The translations under genes and the position numbers were made by a program. This document shows positions 23,821 to 35,524 of a DNA stretch of 64,000 bases, one piece after another. The stretch covers positions 13,919,132 through 13,983,131 of the forward strand of contig NC_081545.1 of the NCBI RefSeq assembly GCF_901000735.1, given 5' to 3'. The stretch is from Corylus avellana. Its lineage: Eukaryota > Streptophyta > Magnoliopsida > Fagales > Betulaceae. Positions within the stretch are counted from its first letter, which is position 1; every line of letters starts with the position of its first letter. Below the pieces are notes generated by a model that ran no database searches, was not told the DNA's origin, and saw only the letters and a list, made by a program, of their open reading frames with translations.

Positions 23821-24435
23821 AAAGAAGATTTTTTTTTTTTTTTTGCTGATTTTGTGTGTTTCATTTTACTCGGTTTTGCAAAAGTTTCTATCAGACCGTA
23901 TCTCCATAACGCGCTCAAGCACATATCAATGAGCTCAAGCGCATATCAATGAGCTCAAGCGCAAGTACGCTCAAGATAGCACCATCTAAAGGAATCATCG
24001 CATCTACGCTTAATCCCTTCCAATCCGCACTCAAGCGCCCTTGCCTAGCAGATAGCACTAGCTTCGTTCAGTAGCTAAAATTTTTGCCAAATTCATTTTT
24101 GGTCCTTTCTGTGAGTTTTTTAAGATTCTATAGATAATTATTTCTATTATTGTGCTTTTATTTGTGATACTTGTATTTAGTTTTGTGAATTAGTTCAATT
24201 TTACCTTGTATGAATGAGCTAGTGCATGCTTGGTTGTCAATGATTAAGCTTAGAGCTAACACCTTGTGATCCTGAAATCGAAAAAATATTAAGAAGGTGA
24301 GTGAGAACACAAGTTGGGTCAGAAAAATCTGCTGAGATGGGAGAATGAGCTGAGAATGTAGAACGACCTCAGAATTGAGAGAGAACCTTTAAGGAACTAT
24401 TTGCACCCATCACTACCAACCCTTCGTTTTGCATA
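23818..24435 (+). other. Gypsy leader with iterated GAGCTCAAGCGC motif
   Basis: Untranslated region between primer site and gag. 23905-24035 has five copies of a motif like CGCTCAAGCGC, two of them in a direct 20-bp repeat (23928-23967). The rest is AT-rich with poly-T. Confidence 0.5.
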
Positions 24436-25199
24436 GTGTTGCCCGCAAACACCGCGACTCATTTTGAGTTGAAACCCCACATTATTCAAATCCTCCCATC
24501 ATTCAAAGGGCTTAACAATGAAAATCTGTACCAACATGTAAAGACATTCCTTGAAATTTGTTCTACTTTTAGATTTCAAAACTTTTTTGATGAGTCAATG
24601 CATTTGAGGCCTTTTCCATTCTCTCTAACGGATAAGGCGAAAGCTTGGTTGAATTCTAATATTCCCGGTTCCATCACTTCTTGGGAAACACTTGTTAGCA
24701 GATTCCTGAACAATTCTTCCCCATGTCAAAAACGAATGAATATCATCAGGAGATAACTGATTTTTCTCAAGAGGAGGAGGAGAAATTTTGTGAGAGCTGG
24801 GAGAGATTTAAGGACCTGCTTTTGAAATGTCCCCACCACGGATTTGAGACCTAGCGTCTTATCCAATACTGTTACAATGATTTGATTGTGTCTAACCGTA
24901 GTATGATTGAGTCCATGAATGGTGGAGGGATTTTAAGCCTTACAGACAACAAATTAATACAAATTTCTGGACAAGTTGTCCGAAAGCTCTCAACAGTGGG
25001 ACTTCTTGAGTCATCTGGACAAATCTTCTCATGCCCGCAAGAAGGGAGGCATCTATGATGTGAAAGAAGAGTCGGATTAAGGTGGAAACTTGAAGCACTC
25101 ACTCTTAAGGTTGAAGCTCTCTCTCTAAGCCTATCAATGAATTCAGCTAATAATCATCAAGTTAAAGCATGTTCTTTGTGTGCAAGTCCTATGCATGTG
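24436..25199 (+). pseudogene. Gypsy gag, N-terminal part
   Basis: Gag matrix/capsid signature: HFELKPHIIQILPSFKGLNN, LRPFPFSLTDKAKAWLNSN, ITSWETLVSRFL. The reading frame shifts near 24756, and homology continues in other frames (FSQEEEEKFCESWERFKDLL). Ends at the solo LTR insertion. Confidence 0.82.
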
Positions 25200-27439
25200 T
25201 GTAGTGACCCAAATAATTAATTAAGCTTAGGTAGCTTAGTTAGAAGGTTAATTTGGGTTTTGGGTCGCTAGGAACAGCTAGAGGGGCATTTTGGGATTTG
25301 AACTTTCGGACCGGACGTATGTTAAGAACCACTGTACGTACGCTCTTGTCTTTAGTGAGGACGTACGCTAGAGGACCACCGTACGTATGTTGACAATAGT
25401 ACAAGATGTACGCATGGGGACCTTCGAACGTACACTGACAATAGTATGCCGTACTCTGCAAATAGAATACGGACGTACGCCCCTATAGTACTGGACATAC
25501 GCTACTTTTGGGTTAACCCCTGGATAATACCTGAACGTACGCTACATCCTTCGAACTACTGGGTAAATAGTACTAGACGTACGCTCCAATAGTATTGGAC
25601 ATCCGCTTATTTTCAGAATAGTTGGTACGCCCTTTACTTTTTCTCACCTATAAATACCCCTACCCCTCACTCTTTCATGCCCATTCTCGCTCCCAGGCTC
25701 TCTATTACCCCTGTGTGGGTGTCATTGTGGGTTTTGTGAGTATGGGAGAAGGAGAGGTGATTCTTGGAGGTTTTTCGCTTCAAGGAGGTAATCTTCTAAG
25801 CTTAGTTCGTTCCTTTGTCATTATCTTGTTTAAGTGTTTTTCCATAGTTAGCTTAGTTGGTAGTTTGTAGCTTCTAGTTACGTTGTTGCCCTTAATCTTG
25901 GTTTAAGCATGGGTTAGCATTTAATTCTTGTTGAGCTCATGTCCTTTTGCATAGAGACCTTGTTTTGAGATAGGAGGTCTTAGGAATCATTTTGGTAGCT
26001 TTAGAACCAGTTTGGGAGGATAGGAGGTCAGTTGAACCAAATGAGGTTCTACTTGAAACTCTCTAAGTGGACGTACAGCCACGAGACCAAACATACAAGT
26101 CTTCTGGGCAGACGTATGGCCACGAGACTAGACGTACGGTCAGAAGCGTTCCAGGGAACTCCACTTTGGCCAGTTGTCCGATAACCTCTGTTTTCATGTT
26201 CTAGGTTTGTTTTAGTTGAATTTAGAACTAATGATAGGTCTTTTTTTCAGTACTCAAGGTTATGAAGCCTCAAGGGAATTTTACGGAGGAATCTTACGAC
26301 CCAGGTGAGTACAAACTCACTTGGATGCTTGTTGTTACTTTTCCCGCATTGCACGTCTACATATATATATATCAAACATTCATATTTTGCAACTCTCATG
26401 AAATACATTTTGGAATTACTGTGAAGTCTCTTTTGTGAAAATGTGTTTTGGTTAATAAGATAACAATGGGGCTGGTAAAACTATGCATGTAAAAGACTAA
26501 TAAGATTAATTGCATCGTATGAAATGGTACACCTGTACGTGCGGGATAACGGCCATGGGCTTATTATATAGGTTAGCTTTATGCTCAAATATGTGTGTGT
26601 GTGGGCTTTGGATCCCATGGTTTCGTGATCAGGCACAGCCATTCCCTAATGGATGGTCAGTATAGGACGGACATCATTAGTGGCGTGGGCCAACCGAGGT
26701 CGAACTCAGTCATGCCACTAATGGGATGGACGGTAGCGTACGATATCTGGGGCACCGGTGTTGTATTATAGGTCCCTCGGGATAGGGCCAACCTTGCTGA
26801 GAAGGGGTAATATCTCGGCTAGACCATACGGTTGAACTATTACTATTACTTATGATTATAAGCATATATATTATATTTCTATCACATCCATGATAAACTG
26901 TCATAATGTTGCATGTGCTTTATAAACAATTGAGTTCACTATTCAATGACGAGTATGTCATGTGCATTTATACTTACTAAATCATCAGACTTAACCTTGT
27001 ATTATTTTTCCTTTTTGCTCCATATGTACAACTATGCAGTTATAGATAGTTGAGCAGAGATGGATACCGCAAACCTTTCAGTTATTGTGAAGGATTCGGC
27101 CTCGGAGATGCTCGAGGACTTATTGCAAGCTTATGCAGGTACTCATGGTAACTAGTACTTTTGAGTTGTGTTGTAGACTTAGAGCTTTCATGCATGCTTG
27201 CATATTGAGATATAGAATGAATCCCTTGTAAAGATGATGATGTGTATAGTATGATTTTTATCTTCCTTGGTAGATGCTCTGGTTGTTATGATTAATGTTT
27301 ATAGAGCCTCATATTTTTTGCTGCTTAGTAGCCTTTCTTTTTAAGGAGTAGAGGTTCCTGAGTCTTGTTCCGTGAGGGTTAACACTGGGAGATGAACTGT
27401 GGAATTAATTACCAGTTAATTAATTTCTAGGGCGTTACA
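25200..27439 (+). mobile_element. Solo LTR, family D copy 1, inside gypsy gag
   Basis: 2240 bp, TGTAGTGACCC to GGGCGTTACA, with perfect target duplication ATGTG at 25195-25199 and 27440-27444. TATA box TATAAATA at 25649-25656. 25315-25630 upstream holds about ten GTACG or ACGTACGCT motifs. The small ORF at 25622-25870 has no known domain. No internal region or partner LTR. Confidence 0.93.
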
Positions 27440-27444
27440 ATGTG

Positions 27445-29153
27445 GCTCAAAACTGCCATTCTCTGTCATCATTTGTCGAGTGTTTGATGGAATAAGTCAA
27501 GGCCTTTCGTGAAAGTAGGAAACAATCAAATGACGCTTACTCCAATTCTTACAACCAAGGATGGAGAAACCACCCAAATTTCTCATGGCGAGGTCAAACC
27601 TCAAGGAATTCAGCTCAACCTCAGGGACTGCACAATCAAGCACATTTGCAGCCCATCAAGCATTCCTTCAACCCAACTATCAACTATCATCCTCCTCAAC
27701 AGCAATACCAACCTGAACCACCTCCTCCTAGGAACACACCTTTGAGGATAAGGTGTTAGCAACTCTTGAATCAACCAATAAATTGTTGAGCTCCCAAACT
27801 CAACTGGTGAATTCCCGTTCTCAGTCCATAGCCAAGTTGGAAGCACAAGTTAGGCAGATAGCTAATATGCTCAACAAGAGAGAAGAGGGAAAGCTTCCAA
27901 GCCAGCTTGTGCCAAACCCTAAGGGAGTACATCTCATCCTGAGTAGGTCCATGCTGTCACCACAATGAGGAGCAGAAGAACAATTGTAAATTAGGTCAAA
28001 GAAAGAAGGATGGAGCAAATTGACCCCCCTTAAGAATCTAAAGGTCACAAATGACAAAGGAGTGCGTAATGAGGACTCTTTCTCAACCTCTCCCACTCTT
28101 GAGACGTCATACAAGCCCCGAGCTCCTTTTCATCAGCGCCTCAAAGATCCCTCTCATTTAGGGAAACGAGGAGAGAAGATCCAAGACATGATAGAGGTTT
28201 TCAAGCAAATAAAAATCAACCTCCCTCTCCTTGATGCTATTAAGCAAATCCATTACTACGCCAAGTTTCTCAAGGACCTATACACTTAGAAGCATAGAGC
28301 AAGGAATCACATTCCTAAGAAGGTCCTTCTTACCAAGCAAGTAAGCTCTCTCATCTAGCACAACATTCCCCCTAAATTCAAGGATCCTAGTGCTCCTACC
28401 ATTTTTTGCATCATAGAAGACCACGAGATTGAGAAAGCCCTCCTTGATCTAGGAACTGGTGTGAATTTCCTACCTTACTTTGTGTATCTGCAACTGGGCC
28501 TAGGAGAGTTGAAACCCACAAAGGTTATCTTGCAACTAGCTGATCGATCTGTAAAGAAACCCCGTGAAATCATTGAAGATGTTATCATCAGGGTGGACAA
28601 GTTCTACTTCCTAGTAGACTTCATAGTTCTCAACACAAAACCTGTCCCCAATCCCGATAAACTAATCCCTATAATCCTCGGATGTCCTTTCTTAGCCATG
28701 GCTAATGCGTGCATGAACTGTAGGACTGGAGTGATGCAGATATCTTTTAGGAATATTAAAGTGAGGTTGAACATCTTCAACGCTTTCCAACACCCACCAG
28801 ATGAGAATGAGTGTTTCTTCTTGGACATCGTCGAAGAAACTATTGAAGACTCACTCCTTTGCCTTTTGGCAAAAGATCGTTTGGAGGCATGCCTGACTCA
28901 CTTTAGCAGGGATGAATTTGATACACAGCAATACGTCGACGAGGTTAACACCTTGCTCGACAATGCTACCACCATAGACTTTCCACCTTGGAGAGTACCG
29001 AGAGAGCCTGTGCCTCTGACTTCCAGCACTTCTCCCATTCCTTCTCTGGAGTCCCCACCAAAACTTGAGTTAAAACCACTCCCTGATAAGCTCAAGTACG
29101 CCTTCTTAGGTTTTAATGACACTCTCCCAGTCATCATTGCTTCAAGTTTATAG
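27445..29153 (+). pseudogene. Gypsy gag end and protease
   Basis: 27753-27968 is the gag C-terminal coiled segment (SQSIAKLEAQVRQIANMLNK). 28190-28289 has FKQIKINLPLLDAIKQIHYY, typical of Athila-like polyproteins. 28440-29153 is the aspartic protease: DLGTGVNFLPY with the usual Asp retained, and IILGCPFLAMANA. The last ORF is open for 230 codons. Breaks lie at 27745, 27968 and 28289. Confidence 0.85.
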
Positions 29154-29289
29154 AAAAACCAGGAGAGTAGCCTGTTGAATGTGCCGAGGAAGCACAAAAA
29201 AGCCATTGGATGGACTGTTCCAAATTTGAAGGGAATTGACCCGTCCATTTGTATGCACCACATTCATTTGGAGGATGACACTAGACCTT

Positions 29290-30390
29290 CCCGTGAGGCG
29301 TAGCGTCGGTTAAACCCTCATATGAAGGAAATAGTTATGAAAGAGGTAGTGAAACTGCTAAATGTGTGTATTATTTACCCCATCTTTGATAGCAAGTGGG
29401 TTAGCCCCATACAAGTGGTACCAAAGAATTCTAGTATCATTGTCGTTGAGAATTCGGCTGGAGAACTCATTCCACAATGCACAACCACTGGTTGGCACGT
29501 TTGTATTGATTATCGAAAACTCAACTCAAACACTAGGAAGGATCATTTTCCACTGCCATTCATTGATCAAATCCTAGAACGTCTTGCTGGCCAAAGTTAT
29601 TACTGTTTTCTAGACGGGTATTCCGGCTATAACCAAGTGGCCATGGATCCTTAGGATCAAGAAAAGACGACTTTCACCTGTCCTTTAGGCACCTTCGCCT
29701 GTGGATGCATGCCCTCTGGGTTGTGTAATGCACTTGCGACCTTTCAAAGGTGTATGATGTCTATCTTCTCGGACATGGTTGAAAATTTTCTTGAGGTGTT
29801 CATGGACGATTTTTTTGTCTTTGGATCATCCTTTGATACTTGTCTCCAAAATCTTTCACTCGTTCTTCAATGATGCAAAGAGACAAACCTGATTTTGAGT
29901 TGGGAGAAGAGCCATTTCATGGTTCAAGAAGGAATAGTTTTGGGACACATCGTGTCCAAGCAAGGAATTGAGGTAGATAGGGTGAAAGTTGAACTCGTTG
30001 CTAATCTTCCACCGCCTACATGGGTGAAACAAATCCGCTCTTTTCTCAGACATGCTGGCTTTTATCGCCGCTTTATCAAAGATTTGTAGACCCTTGTGCA
30101 ATCTTCTTTCCAGGGAGACTCCTTTTAATTTGATACAGAATGTCTGGGGGCATTTGAGAAACTTCACTCTCTTCTATCCTCTGCCCCTATCATGAAGCCT
30201 CCCAATTGGTCTCTCCCATTCGAAATCATGTGTGACCCATTCGACTATGCTATGGGTGCTATCTTGGGACAACGTGAAGACAAGATTTCTCATGCTATTT
30301 ATTATGCCAACAAACTCTCTTGGATGCTCAATTGAATAAAACTACAACCGAAAAGAGAATTGCTAGCTGTTGTGTTTGCCTTGAAAAAAT
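29290..30390 (+). pseudogene. Gypsy reverse transcriptase and start of RNase H
   Basis: RT motifs in order: VRKEV-like start, SKWVSPIQVVPKN, WHVCIDYRKLN, HFPLPFIDQILERLAGQSYY, FLDGYSGYNQ, TFTCPLGTFA, and the catalytic FMDDFFVFG near 29800. The connection region has GIVLGHIVSKQGIEVDRVKV and SFLRHAGFYRRFIKDL. RNase H begins near 30215 (CDPFDYAMGAILGQR). In-frame stops at 29654, 29872 and 30089. Homology ends about 30390. Confidence 0.88.
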
Positions 30391-31499
30391 TCCGCTCATA
30401 TGGGCCATCCCATCTAGGAATGGATGTGTTTCCAAGATTTTCAAAAGATCACATTTAAGTAAATTTTATTTGTTGTTTGTTGTTGTTTGGCACCATCTAT
30501 TATGTTAATACTCTCTCTCTCTCTCACTCTCCCTCCTAAACTATCAGAAGCCTAAAGTCCCACAACCAACAAGAGAAAAAGAAAAAAAAAAATGGGACAA
30601 TATAAAGCATCATATATTTCAGACCATTTCTAACACTATATAGATATATTGTTTAAACGGAATTGAAATTTGTATTTGAGTCTGTTTTCACCCCATTTGG
30701 GTATAGTAAAGTTTTAATCATGTGATCTATTGTTTCATTGCTTTAGAAACATATGGGTATTCAAAATAAACAAGAAGAAAATCTCAATTTTGACTGTAAA
30801 TTAGTATTTTCTTCTAAGCTGACATCAAATGTTTAATTTTGTAAGTTTTCGGTTCTAACTTGAATCAATAATTTCTCTTGGATTTGTGATTTTCCTTTAG
30901 CCTTTTTTTTTTCCTCCTCTTTTTTGTAGATGGTACCCATCTTTCATTTGCAATTCAGTAAGGGTCCGTTTGGGATTGTGATTTCAAAAAGTGCGTTTTT
31001 AAAAATTGTGTTTTTAAAACCTTTACTTTTTAAAATCGAAAAGGCATTTGGTAAAATATATTAAAAAGTTTTTTTTTTTTAATCAAATATTTGTTATGCG
31101 AAATTGTGATTTTGGTTTAAATTTGGGTTTTTCAAATAAGCACCCCTTAACTTGCTTATAGAAATTGCAGATTTTTTTTCCTATTTTAGATTAAGTGTTT
31201 TTTAAATCTCAATGCCAAACGATTTACATTTTGCGATATCTTGTAAAAACACAAATTATTCTTGCAAAATCGCAATCTTAAACGCACTCTAAGACAGATT
31301 ATGATCATAATATAAAAGAAAGAGTAGGAATCGAATCCTTGTTGACAAAGACAACGACGTTGGACTCGGTCTTGCAGATGTAGGGACTGCGTATACAAAT
31401 ATCTGGAATCCAAATATCAGTAAGAAATTTCAAATAAATTGAATGTGAAACAAATATCTAAAATCCAAAACACCATAGAAGATGAGAAGCGTACCCGAG
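30391..31499. other. Gene-free spacer with one MITE
   Basis: AT-rich; no coding sequence recognised. Contains the MITE at 30962-31293. Confidence 0.5.
30962..31293. mobile_element. MITE with imperfect terminal inverted repeats
   Basis: Left end GGTCCGTTTGGGATTGTGAT pairs, with several mismatches, to the right end (reverse complement GAGTGCGTTTAAGATTGCGA). 332 bp, AT-rich interior, no ORF. Superfamily not assigned. Confidence 0.6.
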
Positions 31500-32950
31500 A
31501 GAGAGATTTGGGTGATGTAGAATGTGATGTCTTGTTTAGCTAGAAGAGTTTTGTTGAAGCAATGAATATCCCTAAATCCCAATTCTCCCTAAGTCTTTGA
31601 ACAACCCAGCTTTTCCTATCTCATCTAATGTATTTTCTTCTCATCGTTCTTGTGGCCCCACCAAAACTGTTGCATAAGACCAATGAGATCATTACATAGC
31701 TTCTTTGGGAGCAATAAAATACTCATGATGTAAGTAGGAATTGCTTGAAGAACAGCTTTAATATCTTTCCCAGCTTGTGAAGGAAATTTCACCTTCCAAT
31801 CTAAAATTCTTTTCCTTGCCCTATCAGTAATATGTTGAAATTCCCTAACATGGGATTTACCAACCAAAGCCGGCAGCCCCAAATAGTGATCATACTGTTG
31901 CGAGGATGGAACACCCGTCAGATTTAGAATAAGAGCCTGAGCATCGGCACTAGTATTTCTACTAAAAAAGACTACCGTCTTGTCTCTGTTTAACCTTTGC
32001 CTTGAAACATTTTCATAACATTCCAATATAAAGGCAAGGCACTTCCAATCATGTGAGATAGCCTTGCAGAAAAGGAGACTGTTGTCTACAAAAAATAAAT
32101 GGTTCAAACGGGGTCCTCTTTGAGAGGTTGCGACCTCCCCAAGATAATCCATTTCATTCCGCCTGATGGAGTTGGAACCCAAGAACCTTAGCACACAGAA
32201 TAAACAGGTAAGGGGACAGAGGATCCCCTTGCCTAATACCTCTTGCTGGGCAAAAGCATCCCACCAGACACCCATTAACAAGAACAAAATAAGAAACTAT
32301 AATCAAACATTTCATGATAAGCCGCACCCATCTTTTAGCAAAACCCATCCTCCGCATTACCTCCTCCACAAACACCCACTCCACTGGGTCATAAGTCTTA
32401 CTAATGTCGAGTTTGAGGACCATATAACCCACCTTTACCCACATTCAAGTGTGCATGGAATGTAACGTTTCATACGCCGCTAAAACATTATCAGAAATCA
32501 AGCTTCCGGAGATAAAGGCACTTTATTTTGGGGAATTATAATGGGCAAAATATTCTTCGGCCGGTTAGCAAGAACCTTGGATATGATTTTATAATCCACA
32601 TTACATAAGCTTCTAGGTCTAAAATCAGTCACCTTGGTAGGTATGGGCTTCTTTGGGACAATAGCAATATGGGTGAAATTCACACATTCCTCCAAAGCAC
32701 AAGAATTAAAGAACTCAAAAGAAGCTTTACATACTTCGGGACCCACAGAGAATTATCAAGATAAAAACATGTTGGAAAGCCATCAGGGTCGGGTGCTTTC
32801 AATGATACCATTTGGGCCAAAGCAACGCTAAACTAATCAGCTGAAGGCTCCATGAGAAGTTGATTGTTCATTGCCCCAGTCACCTTGCTAGGAAATCCAA
32901 CAAAGCATTCATCCACACATCATTTTCTTAATTATCTCTTTTTGCAAATC
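31500..32950 (-). pseudogene. LINE 1 fragment: reverse transcriptase
   Basis: Non-LTR (L1-like) RT on the minus strand in several frames: SLKAPDPDGFPTCFY (about 32800), [68 protein letters not shown] (the usual FADD is FVDN, so the catalytic pair is lost), HYLGLPALVGKS and QFWWGHKND. No poly-A tail or target duplication identified. Confidence 0.85.
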
Positions 32951-33380
32951 TAATAGATCCACCATTAGATTTGTAGATTTATGTGGATACCACAAAAATT
33001 GAATGATAGATTCACTCATTCACTATACAAAGATGGTTAAAAGATGGTTAAGAGAATGAGTTTTATCATTTCTCCATGGAAAAACTCCCTTTGAGCACAT
33101 TATCGGCACCTATAATACGCAATGAGCTGGATCAAACAGTCCCATAATAAGGCAACTAAAGTTGTTTTGTCTTCAGATGCTTCTGCCTATTACCATGTAA
33201 CATTTCAATTCCCATGATTTTAGCATAGTCATAAACATTAGGGGTGAAAAGGTAGGTGGTTATAACTGCCCACTAACCGCACTAACCGTTAACCGCTAAC
33301 CGCTTTTGAAGGCGGTTAGGATTTAGGTTTAGGTTTTGAAAAAACCACTAACGGCCTTTATATATATTATATTTATATGG
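32951..33380. other. Spacer, nothing recognised
   Basis: AT-rich. 33275-33345 has an iterated AACCGCTAACCGC stretch. Confidence 0.4.
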
Positions 33381-35262
33381 AAAAAAATGTAAAATTGGTC
33401 ATTGTGGTAGGCCTAAATTACAAATTACTCCACGTGGTATAAAAAATAATTCATAAAGCTTTGTAGTTGACCTAAATTACAAATTACTCCATGTGGTGTT
33501 AAAAGAATTAGGAAAAGTCTACATATCCCCACCCTCAAATTACCCCCAATTGATAAATGGCCCCTTCCAAACTTTCACCATGACACTTGCCTCCTCAAAC
33601 CACTAAAACATCGTTAATGAAAACCCCCCCATCGACTAAACTAACTTAGTAAAATAAAATAAAAAATAATTAAAACTCTAAAAAAAAAAAAGCCTTAAAA
33701 CTAAAAAAAGAAAATAGAAATTGTGCAAAAAAAATTCCTTTTAAAAAAATTTCTATGTTTTTATAAAATTTAAAATTTCGCTTTATATATATTTTGTTTT
33801 AATTCTTTTTTTAAAAAATGTTTCGCTTATTAAAAATAAAATTCTTTTCTGTTTTTAAAAAACATAATTAAAAGAAATCGTTTTTTTTTTAAATAAAAAT
33901 CCATTTCAAAAAAAATCCAAACATTTCTCCGCTTAAAAAAAAAATATATATTTTGTATATATATATATATTTTTAATTTATATAGTATTTTTTGTCCTAT
34001 TAAGCAACTTTAAAGAAAGATTTTTATCTTTTTTTTCATCTTCAAAAAAAATACATCAATAAATGCTTTTAGCCGTGGAATATTGTCAATCGGCCTTAGT
34101 TTGAGTAATAGTATCATCTCTAGTCCATTTTGGATTGCAGAATACCAGCTAATGGCCAAGATCTCTCTAAAGAGATCCTATGTTGATAAATATCGGTCCA
34201 TTTAATAAGGCCAATAATTTATTATTATTTATACACTGATCGATGTCCCATATATGGCCTTAGGTATTATTTATATTTGAAAAATAATTAAAAATTAAAA
34301 TAAAAAAATAATAAAAAAATAATGATAATAAAATAGCAAGGAGTGGCCGGCCACCGCAGTTGGGCCGAAGCCACCCCATGGCCCTTTGGGGTGGCCGAAC
34401 CATCCCCAAGGGCCAAATAAAAAAAAATAAAAAATATTTTGCACTTGAGGGTGGCCGATCCACCGCCAAGGGCAATGGGGGTGGCTACGGCGGTTGGTGG
34501 CTCCAAAGCCACCCCAAGGCCCCAATTGGTGTGGCCGGCCACACCTTACTTTTATTATTATTATTATTATTATTATTTTATTTTTATTATTTTTAAAATA
34601 TAAATAATATTTTATTATTATTTATATTAATGGGACAGATGTCCCATTTATGGTCCTAGGATCTCTTTAGAGAGATCTTGGCCATTAAATGGATATTCTC
34701 CTGTCCATTTTGGACTGGAGAGGATCTTATTCCAATTTGAGGGGGGTATGTGGATTTTACCATTTATTGTAAGTCCTCATGGTATGCCAAAATAACAGTT
34801 TACAGTTTACTTCATTGCAACAGTAAATTAAGAAAATCTTTTATCTCCCCAAAATTTTACCCCATGCATAATTATCGCTCCCTCATCTTCATCTTCTTCA
34901 GCAACTTTAAAAAATGTGATCGGCAAATTCTCGCAAAATTCTCCCAAATTGTGGCGAGTAAGATAAAAATGAGTTAGGGTTACGCATCAAGTAAAATTTC
35001 AAGGATAAAACAGATTAGGTTAATTTACTGTAATAGTAAAACATGACAAAGTAACAGATTTTGTTAAGTTATTTAACGAAAATTGATTTTAGGGAGTAAA
35101 CTGTTATTTTGACCTATCCTAAGGACTTATCAATTATTTTTTATATTACATAGAATGATTTGTAATTTAGGCTAACTAAAGGGACTTATAAATTATTTTT
35201 TATACCACATGGAGTAATTTATAATTTAGGCCAATCACATGAACCAATTTTGCATTTATCCC
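33381..35262. mobile_element. Foldback or TIR element with about 130-170-bp inverted ends
   Basis: 33390-33500 (phrases GGCCTAAATTACAAATTACTCC twice) returns in reverse complement at 35100-35262. Each arm is itself made of two tandem units of about 60-65 bp. The interior is AT-rich and contains the nested MITE 34128-34735. No transposase seen; likely a non-autonomous DNA element. Confidence 0.65.
34128..34735. mobile_element. MITE with 28-bp perfect inverted repeats and GC-rich core
   Basis: 34151-34178 and 34659-34686 are exact reverse complements (AATGGCCAAGATCTCTCTAA and the next 8 bases). The core 34340-34550 is an imperfect palindrome built from GGGGTGGCC/GGCCACCCC blocks, which accounts for overlapping ORFs on both strands here. 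Confidence 0.8.
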
Positions 35263-35524
35263 TATTTATATATAAAAAAGTTTAGAAATAATGTCATATG
35301 TAGTAGGGTATTATCATATTACCATATAAACATCGTTTTATAGCCGTAACCGTCAATTCACCTCAATTCTATGCATTTGAAAGCATCCAAAATAAATTAA
35401 AAGAAGACAAATTTAATAAATGAGAAAATGTGTTTGAGCCAACCAAAAATCAAAACAAAAGGGCATAAGATGAGACAAAAATGATATGAATTGTTCTCTA
35501 AATGGAGAAGGGATATCGAGCAAC

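Larger units (their letters stand above)
4194..30390 (+). mobile_element. Athila-like Ty3/gypsy retrotransposon, heavily nested and 3'-truncated
   Basis: Plus-strand element assembled from pieces. The 5' LTR pieces are 4194-4748, 12123-12230, 13444-13830 and 22743-23574 (about 1.9 kb in all). A decayed tRNA-Asp-like primer site follows at 23580-23597, then a leader, gag (24436-25199 and 27445-27968), protease (about 28020-29153) and reverse transcriptase to RNase H (29290-30390). Homology stops inside RNase H; integrase and 3' LTR are absent. The linkage of LTR pieces rests on continuity across insertions whose target duplications can be read, on the shared TGATAAGTGTCAAATATTG start with the LTR at 52399, and on similarity of 13730-13800 to the LTR at 45964-47220. 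All coding parts carry stops or frameshifts. The lineage is inferred from gag, protease and leader style. Confidence 0.65.

Noticed and set aside
34260..34596. Several overlapping ORFs of 70-84 codons on both strands
   Set aside because: They are by-products of the GGGGTGGCC palindromic core of a MITE; open on both strands because of base composition.
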